DNA from: Demetria terragena DSM 11295
GTDB lineage: Bacteria > Actinomycetota > Actinomycetes > Actinomycetales > Dermatophilaceae
Direction: 5' to 3'
Assembly: GCF_000376825.1 (NCBI RefSeq)
Contig: NZ_AQXW01000002.1
Span: forward strand, 1-64,000
Length of the DNA stretch: 64,000 nucleotides
The notes under the pieces were generated by a model. That model did no database searches and was not told where the DNA came from. It saw only the letters and a list, made by a program, of their open reading frames with translations. Shown piece after piece: positions 16,629 through 24,793 of the stretch. The position numbers and the translations under genes are program-made. Every line of letters starts with the position of its first letter. The first letter of the stretch is position 1.

Positions 16629-18160
16629 CGGAGGATCGCTCCGGGTGAGTCAGTCAGCAGGCGAGCGACCGCCTGCGCGGTCGGAAGGTCCTCGCCAACG
16701 GTCAGGATGGTGTTCTTGGCTGGCGTGAGGGCTGAGGTGTCGGTCGCCCATCCCGTGCAGATCACCGTCACGTCCGGATTGGTCGCGAGAATCCTTCGGA
16801 GAGCGTCAGATTCATGCTCGTCCAGCCATGGTGAGCCCGTCAGGACGATGTCTGCATGGGCGGGAAGAGCAGCCTTCCCCGATCCGGATGTCCCGGCGTG
16901 ACCTTCAGCGGTGGATCGAATTTCGAAGGCAGTGACGGCGTCGGACCCGGGCAGGGCCGCCAGGATGGCATCGACAATGAGTCCGCGGTTCGCGCCCGCC
17001 GCCACGTTGCGGTGACGGCGGATATCCACCACGGTGACCGGCGCGGCATCGCGTTGGCGTACGTCACCGCTCACCCGCAGGGCACTCTCGGCGACCGCTG
17101 AATCGGCTGCTGCGGAACTGGCCTCCGGGTTGGCGGCCGCGTACCGGGAACGTGCTTGCGCGACAAGGCGATCCACCCGTGCTGCGGCATCCCGCAGGCG
17201 GTCGAGCGGCAGCCGTCCGTCCGCGACAGCTGCCAGGACCGCGTCGCGAACTTCGCGGAATATCTGTGCGTCTCCGCCCACAGACTTGTTGAGAACCGGA
17301 TTGCCTAGTGCGACGAGGTCGACACCGGCAACAAGCGCCTGGACCGAGCCTTCAGCGAGCCCGACAGTGTCGACCATGGCGCGCATGTCCATCGCGTCGG
17401 AGGTGATGAGGCCGTCGAAGCCCAGCTCTTCCCGGAGAAAGGTCAGTACGGTTCGGCTGGTGGTGGCGGGTCGGTCGTCAAGCGCGGCAAACACGATGTG
17501 CGCCGTCATGATGACGTCGACCTCCGCGGCGATTGCTGCCGTGAATGGCAGCAGGTCGCGTGAGCGCAAGGTAGCCAGGTCGGCGTCGATGTGTGGGAGG
17601 CCCACGTGCGAGTCAACGCTGGTGTCGCCGTGTCCGGGAAAATGCTTGGCACAGCTCAAGATTCCGACTGAGTGGAGTCCTTCGATGTAGGCACCCACAT
17701 GCGCGCCAACTCGTTCTGTGTCGGTGCCGAATGCTCGAACCCCGATGACCGGGTTGTGCGGATTGCTCGTGACGTCGGCGACCGGCGCGAGGTTGAGGTC
17801 GACCCCGACTTCGCGCAGGTCGTTCCCGATCGCTGAGGCAACCGCGCGGGTGAGGCGAACATCGTCCGCCCGACCCAGCGCGGCTGCACCGACGTGTCGA
17901 GAACCCGGCGTCGTCGACATCGTGCTGAGCCGGGACACGATCCCGCCTTCCTCGTCCATGGACACGACGAGGTCACCGAGATCGTGCACCGTGTCTGTCA
18001 GTTCGCGCAGTTGGTGAACCGAGTCGACGTTGTGCCCAAAGAGACAGACCCCACCGAGCCCGTGTGCTGCAGCCTCCCGAAGCCATTCGGGCGCAGTTTC
18101 GCCAGCGAAACCGGGCATGAGCACCCGGTGGACCAGTCGGCGTACGGACTGGTCGGTCAC
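16625..18160 (-). CDS. Glycoside hydrolase family 3, NagZ-like beta-N-acetylhexosaminidase
   Basis: The 511-residue protein has the GH3 barrel with SMDEEGGIVSRL, NLAPVADV, the NagZ signature KHFPGHGDTSVDSH containing the catalytic His loop, and TSDAMDMRAM supplying the nucleophile Asp. A smaller C-terminal domain follows. No signal peptide is seen, so it should act in the cytoplasm. The GTG start directly abuts the stop of the ABC permease, making it the last gene of the importer operon. Hydrolysis of imported GlcNAc-containing sugars is a reasonable inference. Confidence 0.85.
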   Translation of the reverse strand: MTDQSVRRLVHRVLMPGFAGETAPEWLREAAAHGLGGVCLFGHNVDSVHQLRELTDTVHDLGDLVVSMDEEGGIVSRLSTMSTTPGSRHVGAAALGRADDVRLTRAVASAIGNDLREVGVDLNLAPVADVTSNPHNPVIGVRAFGTDTERVGAHVGAYIEGLHSVGILSCAKHFPGHGDTSVDSHVGLPHIDADLATLRSRDLLPFTAAIAAEVDVIMTAHIVFAALDDRPATTSRTVLTFLREELGFDGLITSDAMDMRAMVDTVGLAEGSVQALVAGVDLVALGNPVLNKSVGGDAQIFREVRDAVLAAVADGRLPLDRLRDAAARVDRLVAQARSRYAAANPEASSAAADSAVAESALRVSGDVRQRDAAPVTVVDIRRHRNVAAGANRGLIVDAILAALPGSDAVTAFEIRSTAEGHAGTSGSGKAALPAHADIVLTGSPWLDEHESDALRRILATNPDVTVICTGWATDTSALTPAKNTILTVGEDLPTAQAVARLLTDSPGAILR

Positions 18161-18988
18161 CTACTTCACCGCTCCCTGGACCAGGCCCGCTCCCAGGCGG
18201 CGCTGCGCGAGGACGAAGACCACCATGACCGGGAGGGTTACCAGCGAGGAGGCGGCCATGAGTCCGCCCCAGTCGTTGGTGTTCTGACCGAAGAACCGGA
18301 AGAGACCGATGCCGACGGTCATGGTCGGTTCGTTCGTGATGAACGTTCGAGCGAAGGTGAACTCCTCCCACGCCATGACGAACGAGAAGGCGCTCGTGGC
18401 GATGAGGCCGGGCACCACCAGCGGGAACAGGACGTGACGGAACATCTGCCACCAACCGCACCCGTCGAGATAGGCAGCCTCCTCGAGTTCCTGGGGTACG
18501 GCCGCGACGAACCCACGAAGGTTCCAGATCGCAAACGGCAAGGAGAACGCGACGTAGACCAGGATCAAACCGAAGAGGGAGTTGAGCATCTGCAGGTCCT
18601 TCATCTGAAGGAACAGCGGAATCAGCAGAGCCTCTGCCGGGAGCATCTGCACGACCAAGATCATGATCAAGACCGTTGTCCGGAAACGAAATTGGAACCG
18701 TGCCATCGCCACCGCTCCAAGCAGCGCAATGCCGCACGAAAACAGGACGGTGACCACCGTGACGATCGCCGAATTCATCATGAAGCGACCGAAATTGCCG
18801 TCACCGAGCGCTCGCGAGAAGTTGTCGAAGGTCAGGTTCTTTGGCAACAACGCGTCGGTTCCCGAGGTTGCCTGACCATTGAAGGCGGTCGTGAGCATGA
18901 AATAGATCGGGAACAGAGTGAACGCGACGAGAACGACGGTGGCACACCAGATCCCTACGCGACCAAGGGGAGATGTCCGATGGATCAT
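18161..18988 (-). CDS. Carbohydrate ABC transporter permease, MalG type
   Basis: The 275-residue protein has six membrane helices and the permease EAA loop ELEEAAYLDGCGWWQMFRHVLFPLV read across the cytoplasmic loop. It overlaps the partner permease by 4 bases (18985-18988) and abuts the GH3 gene. No ATPase is encoded nearby, as is usual where a shared MsiK-type ATPase serves several importers. Confidence 0.9.
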   Translation of the reverse strand: MIHRTSPLGRVGIWCATVVLVAFTLFPIYFMLTTAFNGQATSGTDALLPKNLTFDNFSRALGDGNFGRFMMNSAIVTVVTVLFSCGIALLGAVAMARFQFRFRTTVLIMILVVQMLPAEALLIPLFLQMKDLQMLNSLFGLILVYVAFSLPFAIWNLRGFVAAVPQELEEAAYLDGCGWWQMFRHVLFPLVVPGLIATSAFSFVMAWEEFTFARTFITNEPTMTVGIGLFRFFGQNTNDWGGLMAASSLVTLPVMVVFVLAQRRLGAGLVQGAVK

Positions 18989-19881
18989 CGCAGCTCATCC
19001 TCTCGGAACAGGGCTCTGACGTAGATCAGGGTGATGAGCAACAGCAGGACGGTGAGGAGCACCGCGATAGCGGAGCCAAGGCCGTAGTTGGTCTTGGCCA
19101 TCGCCGTGATGTACGACCAGACCCCGAGGTTGAAGATGTCCGGATTACCGCCGTCGCCGCCGGGCATCAAGTAGATCTGGGCGAACACCTTGAAATCCCA
19201 GATCGTCGACAGAATCGTGACGACCGCAAAGACCGGGCGCATGATCGGCACGGTGATTGACCAGAACCGGCGCCAGCCACTTGCACCGTCGAGCATGGCA
19301 GCTTCATGAAGCTCGTCAGGCACGGTCGCCAGCCCGGCGAAAATCGTGATTGCCACAAAGGGATAGGAGTGGTGGATGACGTTGGTGACCGCGATCGCAT
19401 AGAACGACAAGCGTTCGGTGAACCAGTTGTAACCCTCTGGGCCGATGAGCCCGATGCCCTCCAGCGCAGTCCGCATGACCCCCGCATCTGGATCAAAGAT
19501 CCAGACCCAGATGTAGGTTCCCGTGACTGCCGGAAGGGCCCAGGCCAGCAGGGCGCTCCCGATGACGATCGCGCGTCCGACCGTGCCGAGCCGCTGGAGC
19601 AAAAGGGCGACGAGCGTACCGAGCACGATCGTTCCGACGACTGCAACAAACGCGAAGACCAGCGTGTTGGGAAAGACGACCTTCCACAGGTAGTCCCCGC
19701 CCAGGATCTCGCGGAAATTGTCCAGGCCGATGAACCGCGGTTTGCCAGCGATGACCTCCTCGAGGCCATACGCCTGGAAGGCCAAGTAGGTGACCCGGAT
19801 GATGGGCCACAGCAGCAGGGCCGCGATGACCGTGAGCGGTGCGGCAAGCAGCAGCCACGGCCGTCGACGTGAGACCGGCAT
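18985..19881 (-). CDS. Carbohydrate ABC transporter permease, MalF type
   Basis: The 298-residue protein has six helices and the EAA loop VPDELHEAAMLDGASGWRRFW. The ATG at 19881 gives the usual MalF-like N-terminus (positively charged RRRPW then a helix). The segment DFKVFAQIYLMPGG resembles DasB-type chitobiose permeases, suggesting an amino-sugar disaccharide, which agrees with the GH3 neighbour but is not proof. Confidence 0.88.
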   Translation of the reverse strand: MPVSRRRPWLLLAAPLTVIAALLLWPIIRVTYLAFQAYGLEEVIAGKPRFIGLDNFREILGGDYLWKVVFPNTLVFAFVAVVGTIVLGTLVALLLQRLGTVGRAIVIGSALLAWALPAVTGTYIWVWIFDPDAGVMRTALEGIGLIGPEGYNWFTERLSFYAIAVTNVIHHSYPFVAITIFAGLATVPDELHEAAMLDGASGWRRFWSITVPIMRPVFAVVTILSTIWDFKVFAQIYLMPGGDGGNPDIFNLGVWSYITAMAKTNYGLGSAIAVLLTVLLLLITLIYVRALFREDELR

Positions 19882-19922
19882 GGGGGAATGAACTCCTGGG
19901 TTCGGGCGGGCCGGGACTACGT

Positions 19923-21209
19923 CTACTTGGCGTTCAACGTGGTGGTGATTTCCTTGGACGCTGTGCCGGTGGCCTTGTCGACCGGGGTGCCGGTGAGGGT
20001 CGACTGCAGCATCTTGGTGATCGTCTTGTCGCTTTCCACCTTGCCCCACGCGGGAGCATTCGGAACGTTCTTGCCTGCCTCCATCATGGCCTTGGCGAAC
20101 GGGCTGACCAGCGGGTCCTTGCTGTTCACGAACGGCTTCATTCCGGACTTGGTGCTTGGGAAGTATCCGGTCTGGGAGGCCCACTTCTTGGCAAGTTCGC
20201 CCGTCGTGAGCAGTTGAACCAACTGCCACGCGGCGTCCGGCTTCTTGGAGGTCTTCAGCACGGCGAGGTTGGAGCCGCCAAGGAAGGTCGGAGCCATTCC
20301 GCTGTCCTTGCCGGGCACCGGCATGGCCCCGATCTTGCCCTTAAGGCTGGGGTTCTGCTCGAGCGCGGTCTTCGGCGTCCAGTTGCCTTGGATCACCATG
20401 GCGGCTTTGCCTTGAGCGAAGGAGTCCAGCAGTTGGGTCTCCTTCCAGGTGGAGGCGCCCGTGCTGGACGAGCCGTGCTTGGTCGCCAATTCGGTGTAGA
20501 ACTTCAGGCCCTCCTGGGACTTCGGCGAATCGAGGGTGCCCTTCCAAGCGCCGCCGCTTTCTTCGGCAAAGCCTCCGCCCGCACCCCAGATGAACGGCGC
20601 CGCGGCGTACGAACTGGCACCGGCAATGGGCATCGGGAGCATCTTGGGCTCTTTGGCCTTCAGCGTCTTGACGGCCTGCTGCAACTCGGCCCAGTTCTTG
20701 GGCGCGGTGATCTTGTGCTTGGCGAAGACATCCTTGCGGTAGACGATGCCGCGGGTTCCGGCGTACCAGCCGACGCCGTACTGCTTGTTCTCGTGGGTCG
20801 CTGAATCCTTCAGCGCGGGCAGCAGGTCGTCGCCCAACTTGCTCTTGTTGATCTTGTCGGTGAGGTCGGTCAATCCACCAGCAGCGGCAAACTCTGGCGT
20901 CCACGTGGTGCCGATCTCGGAGACATCGGGACCATCCCCGCCGGCGAAGGCGCGCACCAGGCGGTCGTGGGCATCAGCCCACTCGACCTCGCTCACCGTC
21001 AGCGTGCCGCCAGTCTTCTTCTTGTAGGCCGCTTTGACATCGTCGTAGAAGGTTTTGGCGTTGGCGTTGGTTCCCTTCATCACCCACCAGGTGATGTCCT
21101 TGTCGCCACCGCCTTCGGAACCGCCCGTGGTGCCATCGTCTCCGCACCCTGCAAGCAGAATTCCCGCGGCCGCAACGGCGGCAATCCCTGACATCCGTGT
21201 CGAGCGCAT
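19923..21209 (-). CDS. Extracellular sugar-binding lipoprotein of the ABC importer
   Basis: The 428-residue protein has a lipoprotein signal peptide with lipobox LLAGC (Cys about residue 22) and the family 1 solute-binding fold: ITWWVMKGTNANAKTFYDDV, VRAFAGGDGPDVSEIGTTW, AMVIQGNWTPK and FLGGSNLAVLKTSKKPDAAWQLVQLL. GGGAG precedes the ATG at 21209. It is first in the operon SBP-permease-permease-GH3. An N,N'-diacetylchitobiose-like ligand is inferred from context only. Confidence 0.88.
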   Translation of the reverse strand: MRSTRMSGIAAVAAAGILLAGCGDDGTTGGSEGGGDKDITWWVMKGTNANAKTFYDDVKAAYKKKTGGTLTVSEVEWADAHDRLVRAFAGGDGPDVSEIGTTWTPEFAAAGGLTDLTDKINKSKLGDDLLPALKDSATHENKQYGVGWYAGTRGIVYRKDVFAKHKITAPKNWAELQQAVKTLKAKEPKMLPMPIAGASSYAAAPFIWGAGGGFAEESGGAWKGTLDSPKSQEGLKFYTELATKHGSSSTGASTWKETQLLDSFAQGKAAMVIQGNWTPKTALEQNPSLKGKIGAMPVPGKDSGMAPTFLGGSNLAVLKTSKKPDAAWQLVQLLTTGELAKKWASQTGYFPSTKSGMKPFVNSKDPLVSPFAKAMMEAGKNVPNAPAWGKVESDKTITKMLQSTLTGTPVDKATGTASKEITTTLNAK

Positions 21210-21256
21210 CCCGGTCTCCCTCTTCCATGGTCGCGGGCGACGCCGCGAATGATCGA

Positions 21257-21274
21257 TCCTCACATAGATGAGGA
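21257..21274. promoter_or_regulatory. Inverted repeat upstream of the sugar-binding protein gene
   Basis: TCCTCA (21257-21262) faces TGAGGA (21269-21274) across CATAGA, 48 bases before the lipoprotein start codon. It is a candidate operator for sugar-responsive control. No regulator gene is adjacent. Confidence 0.4.
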
Positions 21275-21370
21275 CAGTCATGAAAATAGTTTCCACAGGG
21301 AGGGAGCGCAACGGACTCGCCCGAACTGGTGCCAGAAAATGATCTCTAGGACGGGCGAGCGCGGGTTGGT

Positions 21371-22606
21371 CTAGCGCAACTGTGCCGAGGTGAGTCCCAG
21401 GAGGCGGCGCGCGATGACGAGCAACTGGATCTGCTGGGTGCCCTCGAAGATGTCGAGAATCTTAGAATCGCGAGCCCACTTCTCCAGCAACTCGGTCTCG
21501 GCGTAGCCGGTGGCCCCGGTGAGTTCGACACACGCCAGGGCGACCTGCACGCAGGTCCGCCCGGCACGCGCCTTGGCCATGGAGGCTTCCATGGAGTTCG
21601 GCCGCCCGTTGTCGGCCATCCACGCGGCGCGCAAGGTCAGTAGGTATGCCGCCTCAAACTCCGCTTCCAACTGCAGGAGGCGTACGGCAGCGTGCGACTG
21701 GCGAGCTGGCGCCGCGTCGACGTCGACGGTGACACCCGCATCGGCGAGGAGTTCGGTGGTGGTGTCGAGGCAGGCGCGCGCAAGCCCGCAGGCCATGGCC
21801 GCGACGAGCGGACGCGTGTTGTCGAAGGTCTGCATCGCCCCGCCGAAGCCGCCCTCAGTGCGGATCTCTGGGTCGCCGAGTAGGTCATCGGCAGGGACGC
21901 GGCAGTCCTCCAGGTGAAAGGCCGCGGTGTCGCTGGCACGGATGCCGAGCTTGTGCTCCAGGCGAACCAGCTTGAGGCCCGGATTGCTGCGTTCGACCAC
22001 GAAGCTCTTGATCGCGCGCTTGCCTTGCGCCGGGTCGAGCGTCGCCCACACCACGACGAGGTCGGCACGCTCACCCGAGGTGACGAAGATCTTCTCGCCG
22101 TTGAGGACATACTCATCGCCGTCGAGCACAGCCGTGGTGCGGATTGCGCCTGAGTCGGAGCCCGTGTCGGGCTCGGTGATGGCCATCGCGGCCCACCGCC
22201 CCGCATAGCGCTCCTTCTGGGCGGTGTTGGCGACAGCGGCAATCGCGGCATTGCCGAGGCCCTGACGCGGAAGGCTCAACGTCAGTCCGACATCGCCGCG
22301 GCATGTCTGCATGACCGAAAGGACCGAGGCCATATTGGTGCCGTTGCGATTACCGGGGCGGTCATTGCTGTCCTCGGCGCGGGGCTCCGCGGACTGGGCG
22401 CGGGTGGAGCCAGCCGCCCCCGCACCCTGGCTGGAGCCGGAGTCCGAGAAGCCATCGATGAGCGCCGAGACAAGGTCCAACTCAGCCGGATAGGAGTGCT
22501 CTGCGAGGTCATACTTGCGACTCACTGGCCGGAAGACCTCGTCGGCCAGGGACGCGGCCTGCGTCACCAAGGGTGCCAAGCGCTTGGGAATCTCAAGGTC
22601 AATCAC
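21371..22606 (-). CDS. Acyl-CoA dehydrogenase, catalytic-type subunit
   Basis: The 411-residue flavoprotein shows AMAITEPDTGSDSGAI (FAD and substrate loop), NGEKIFVTSGERADL and the C-terminal ARDSKILDIFEGTQQIQ, whose Glu matches the usual catalytic base. It would oxidise an acyl-CoA at the alpha-beta bond. The GTG start overlaps the upstream dehydrogenase stop by GTGA, so the two are made together and may form a mixed complex. A low-complexity Ser/Gly/Ala-rich insert (about residues 57-80) is unusual. The substrate is unknown. Confidence 0.88.
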   Translation of the reverse strand: MIDLEIPKRLAPLVTQAASLADEVFRPVSRKYDLAEHSYPAELDLVSALIDGFSDSGSSQGAGAAGSTRAQSAEPRAEDSNDRPGNRNGTNMASVLSVMQTCRGDVGLTLSLPRQGLGNAAIAAVANTAQKERYAGRWAAMAITEPDTGSDSGAIRTTAVLDGDEYVLNGEKIFVTSGERADLVVVWATLDPAQGKRAIKSFVVERSNPGLKLVRLEHKLGIRASDTAAFHLEDCRVPADDLLGDPEIRTEGGFGGAMQTFDNTRPLVAAMACGLARACLDTTTELLADAGVTVDVDAAPARQSHAAVRLLQLEAEFEAAYLLTLRAAWMADNGRPNSMEASMAKARAGRTCVQVALACVELTGATGYAETELLEKWARDSKILDIFEGTQQIQLLVIARRLLGLTSAQLR

Positions 22607-23934
22607 ACCAACAGCCCACCTTCAAGAATGCCGGTGGCGCGCAGATCGCGGAACCACCGCTCGTTGTCGAATTCTTTGACGAAGCCATGGCCGCCCAGGA
22701 GTTGGACGCCATCTGAACCGATCTGTGCGCCCTGCGTCGCCGCCAGGTGGCGTGCGTGCGCAATCTGTGCGCCGGCGTCACCGCCGGCATCAAGCAAGGC
22801 TGCTGCCCGCCACACGACCAACCGGAGCGCGTCCAGTTCGGTCGCGATATTGGCCACCGTGAAGGCCACGGCCTGGCGGTGCGCGATGGGCTCCCCAAAG
22901 GCCTGGCGTTCCACGACGTAGGTCTTGACCTGATCGAGGACGGCTTGCCCGACGCCCACGGCCGCAGCGGCCCAGGCGAGGCGGGCGCGGCGTACGACCT
23001 GGCGGTGGTCGTCGGTGGTGCCAAGGATCTGTGCCTGGCTGATTCGTACGTTCTGCAAGTGAAGTCGACCAGTTGCTGCCGCCCGAAGGCCCATCGCTGG
23101 GTCGTCGGCTACTTCAAGGCCAGGCGTGCCTGACTCGACGATGACGAGTCGGGGCTCGCCGTCGAGCATTGCCGAGACGATGAACACCTGGGCTGTCGCG
23201 GCGACCGGGACCAGGGATTTCACTCCGTTTACGATCAATTCGTCACCCTCGCGGGTGGCGGTGGTCTGTGCCTCAAGCGGGTCGAAGAGGGGCTGCGGCT
23301 CCATGAGTGCCAGCGCGCCGATGGCCGAGTCGGTTTCGGCGACGAGCGGGGGCAGGTAGGTCTGCTGCTGCTCGGCAGTGCCGTAATCCGCGAGCGCGGT
23401 CGCGACGCTTCCGCTGGTCAGGATCGAGGTTGCCAGACCCAGATCTCCGCGGGCCAACTCCTCAAGCACCAGGACGGCCGCGGTGGTGGAGCGTTCCTCG
23501 GCGACGCCGCCGAGATCGGCTGGCACGCCGAGCGATCCGAGGCCTAGTTCTTGGGCTTGCTCGCGGATGGCGTCGGGCACCGAGCGATCGCTATCGGCTT
23601 TGGCGCCTGCGGGACGCAGCACCTCATCGGCGAATTCGCGCGCGACACCGCGCATCATGTCCTGATCTTCGGTGGGCGTCAGGTCGAAGGCTCGGCGAGG
23701 GCGGGATGGTCCGGTCCGGATCGGCGCCCCACTGCCAGAGCGGCGGGCGAATGCTGTGGTCGCGGCAGTCTGGACTCGGAATCCGTTCCGAGCGCCCCGG
23801 TAGAGCACGCGTTCGATGCGGCGGCGCACGGCAGGATTTTGCAGTGCACCGAGTCCGCCGGCCCGGGTGACAAGTCGCAGCCCGAGCGCTTGGCCGCGGT
23901 CAGCCACATTGGGCTTACGTCCGGCGTTGGTCAT
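22603..23934 (-). CDS. Acyl-CoA dehydrogenase with N-terminal extension and short C-terminus
   Basis: The 443-residue protein begins with a basic extension of about 85 residues (MTNAGRKPNVADRGQALGLR onward), then the dehydrogenase fold from FDLTPTEDQDMM. It has ALMEPQPLFDPLEAQT in place of the common TEPxxGSD loop and ends at ATGILEGGLLV, about where other members carry EGTxxIQxxxIARxxLG. The last helix is therefore missing. Coupling to a complete partner suggests an unequal pair in which this subunit may be non-canonical. Palindromes lie upstream at 23978-24014. Confidence 0.85.
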   Translation of the reverse strand: MTNAGRKPNVADRGQALGLRLVTRAGGLGALQNPAVRRRIERVLYRGARNGFRVQTAATTAFARRSGSGAPIRTGPSRPRRAFDLTPTEDQDMMRGVAREFADEVLRPAGAKADSDRSVPDAIREQAQELGLGSLGVPADLGGVAEERSTTAAVLVLEELARGDLGLATSILTSGSVATALADYGTAEQQQTYLPPLVAETDSAIGALALMEPQPLFDPLEAQTTATREGDELIVNGVKSLVPVAATAQVFIVSAMLDGEPRLVIVESGTPGLEVADDPAMGLRAAATGRLHLQNVRISQAQILGTTDDHRQVVRRARLAWAAAAVGVGQAVLDQVKTYVVERQAFGEPIAHRQAVAFTVANIATELDALRLVVWRAAALLDAGGDAGAQIAHARHLAATQGAQIGSDGVQLLGGHGFVKEFDNERWFRDLRATGILEGGLLV

Positions 23935-23977
23935 CGTCGCCTCTCCATGCCTATACGTCGTGAGCGGTCAGCTTCTC

Positions 23978-24014
23978 GATACCCAAGGTATCAGTAACTT
24001 TCGGTATCGGATAC
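23978..24014. promoter_or_regulatory. Double palindrome upstream of the acyl-CoA dehydrogenase operon
   Basis: GATACC-CAA-GGTATC (23978-23992) is followed 11 bases later by GTATC-G-GATAC (24004-24014). Both share the core GTATC/GATAC. They lie 44-80 bases before the dehydrogenase start and after the IclR stop, so they probably control the dehydrogenase pair. Confidence 0.6.
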
Positions 24015-24031
24015 TTAACCGGCGAAGACGT

Positions 24032-24793
24032 TTAGCGAGTGAGGGCGTGGGCAAAGTCTCTTGCTGCAGTGCGTACGGCGGGAGCAACCTCGACCAGATC
24101 AGTCTTCGAGAACCGCTCAGAGGGGCCGGAGACGGAGATCGCCACCCGTAATGGTCCTGGCGAAGGCACCGCCGCCGCGATGCACCGCACGCCGAGTTCG
24201 CGTTCTTGCTCGTCCACGGAATAGCCAACGGAGTGAATGTGGTCAAGCTCGCGTACGAGGTGCTCTGGGGTGGTGATGGTGTAGGGCGTCGCGGGGTTGA
24301 GCGAACCTTGGGGCAGGAGCCTCAACGCATGATCGCGTCCGAGTTGTGCCAGAACAGCCTTGCCAACTGCTGTGTTGTGCAAGGGAACTCGGCGCCCAAC
24401 CTCCGCAAAGATTCGGAGCGAATGCGGCGATGGGCTTTGGGCGATGTAGACCATCTCGTGGCCTTGAAGGATCGCGAGATTGGACGACTCACCGGTGAGG
24501 GCGGTCAGGCGCGCGAGGTACGGCCGCCCAAGGGCCGCGAGAGACTGCTCGCCTGCATCGGAGAGGCCGAGGGCTGCGGCGCCGACCGCATACTTGCGTT
24601 CAGGGTCCTGACGTACGTAGTCGCGCTCGGTCAGTGTGGCGAGGATGCGGTGCACCGTTCCGAGGGGGAGGCCGGTGGCTCGAACGAGTTCACTGACGCC
24701 CATCGGGCCACCTTCGCTGAGCGCCTCGAGGAGGTCGAGCGCACGGTCGACCGATTGCACGCCCCCGCGCCGAGGAGTCCCGGAGTCATTCAC
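24032..24793 (-). CDS. IclR family transcriptional regulator
   Basis: The 253-residue protein has an N-terminal winged helix (VQSVDRALDLLEALSEGGPMGVSELVRATGLPLGTVHRILATL read across residues 13-55) and the IclR effector domain with HNTAVGKAVLAQLGRD and VDEQERELGVRCIAAAV. It overlaps glcF by ATGA and is the last gene of the glycolate operon, so glyoxylate or a related acid is a plausible effector. It also sits next to the acyl-CoA dehydrogenase operon, which it may control as well. Confidence 0.9.
   Translation of the reverse strand: MNDSGTPRRGGVQSVDRALDLLEALSEGGPMGVSELVRATGLPLGTVHRILATLTERDYVRQDPERKYAVGAAALGLSDAGEQSLAALGRPYLARLTALTGESSNLAILQGHEMVYIAQSPSPHSLRIFAEVGRRVPLHNTAVGKAVLAQLGRDHALRLLPQGSLNPATPYTITTPEHLVRELDHIHSVGYSVDEQERELGVRCIAAAVPSPGPLRVAISVSGPSERFSKTDLVEVAPAVRTAARDFAHALTR

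Noticed and set aside
17894-19024. 376-residue open frame on the plus strand across the GH3 and permease genes
   Set aside because: Antisense to three well-matched genes; its composition (Asp, Glu, Arg, His rich) is the usual shadow of high-GC coding and it has no family pattern.
21360-21376. TTGGTCTAGCGCAACT resembling a DasR site
   Set aside because: It contains the stop codon of the acyl-CoA dehydrogenase, lies over 140 bases from the sugar-binding gene start, and its second half does not match.
23900-24793. Frames on the plus strand over the IclR gene
   Set aside because: IclR signatures and the ATGA overlap with glcF settle the minus strand.
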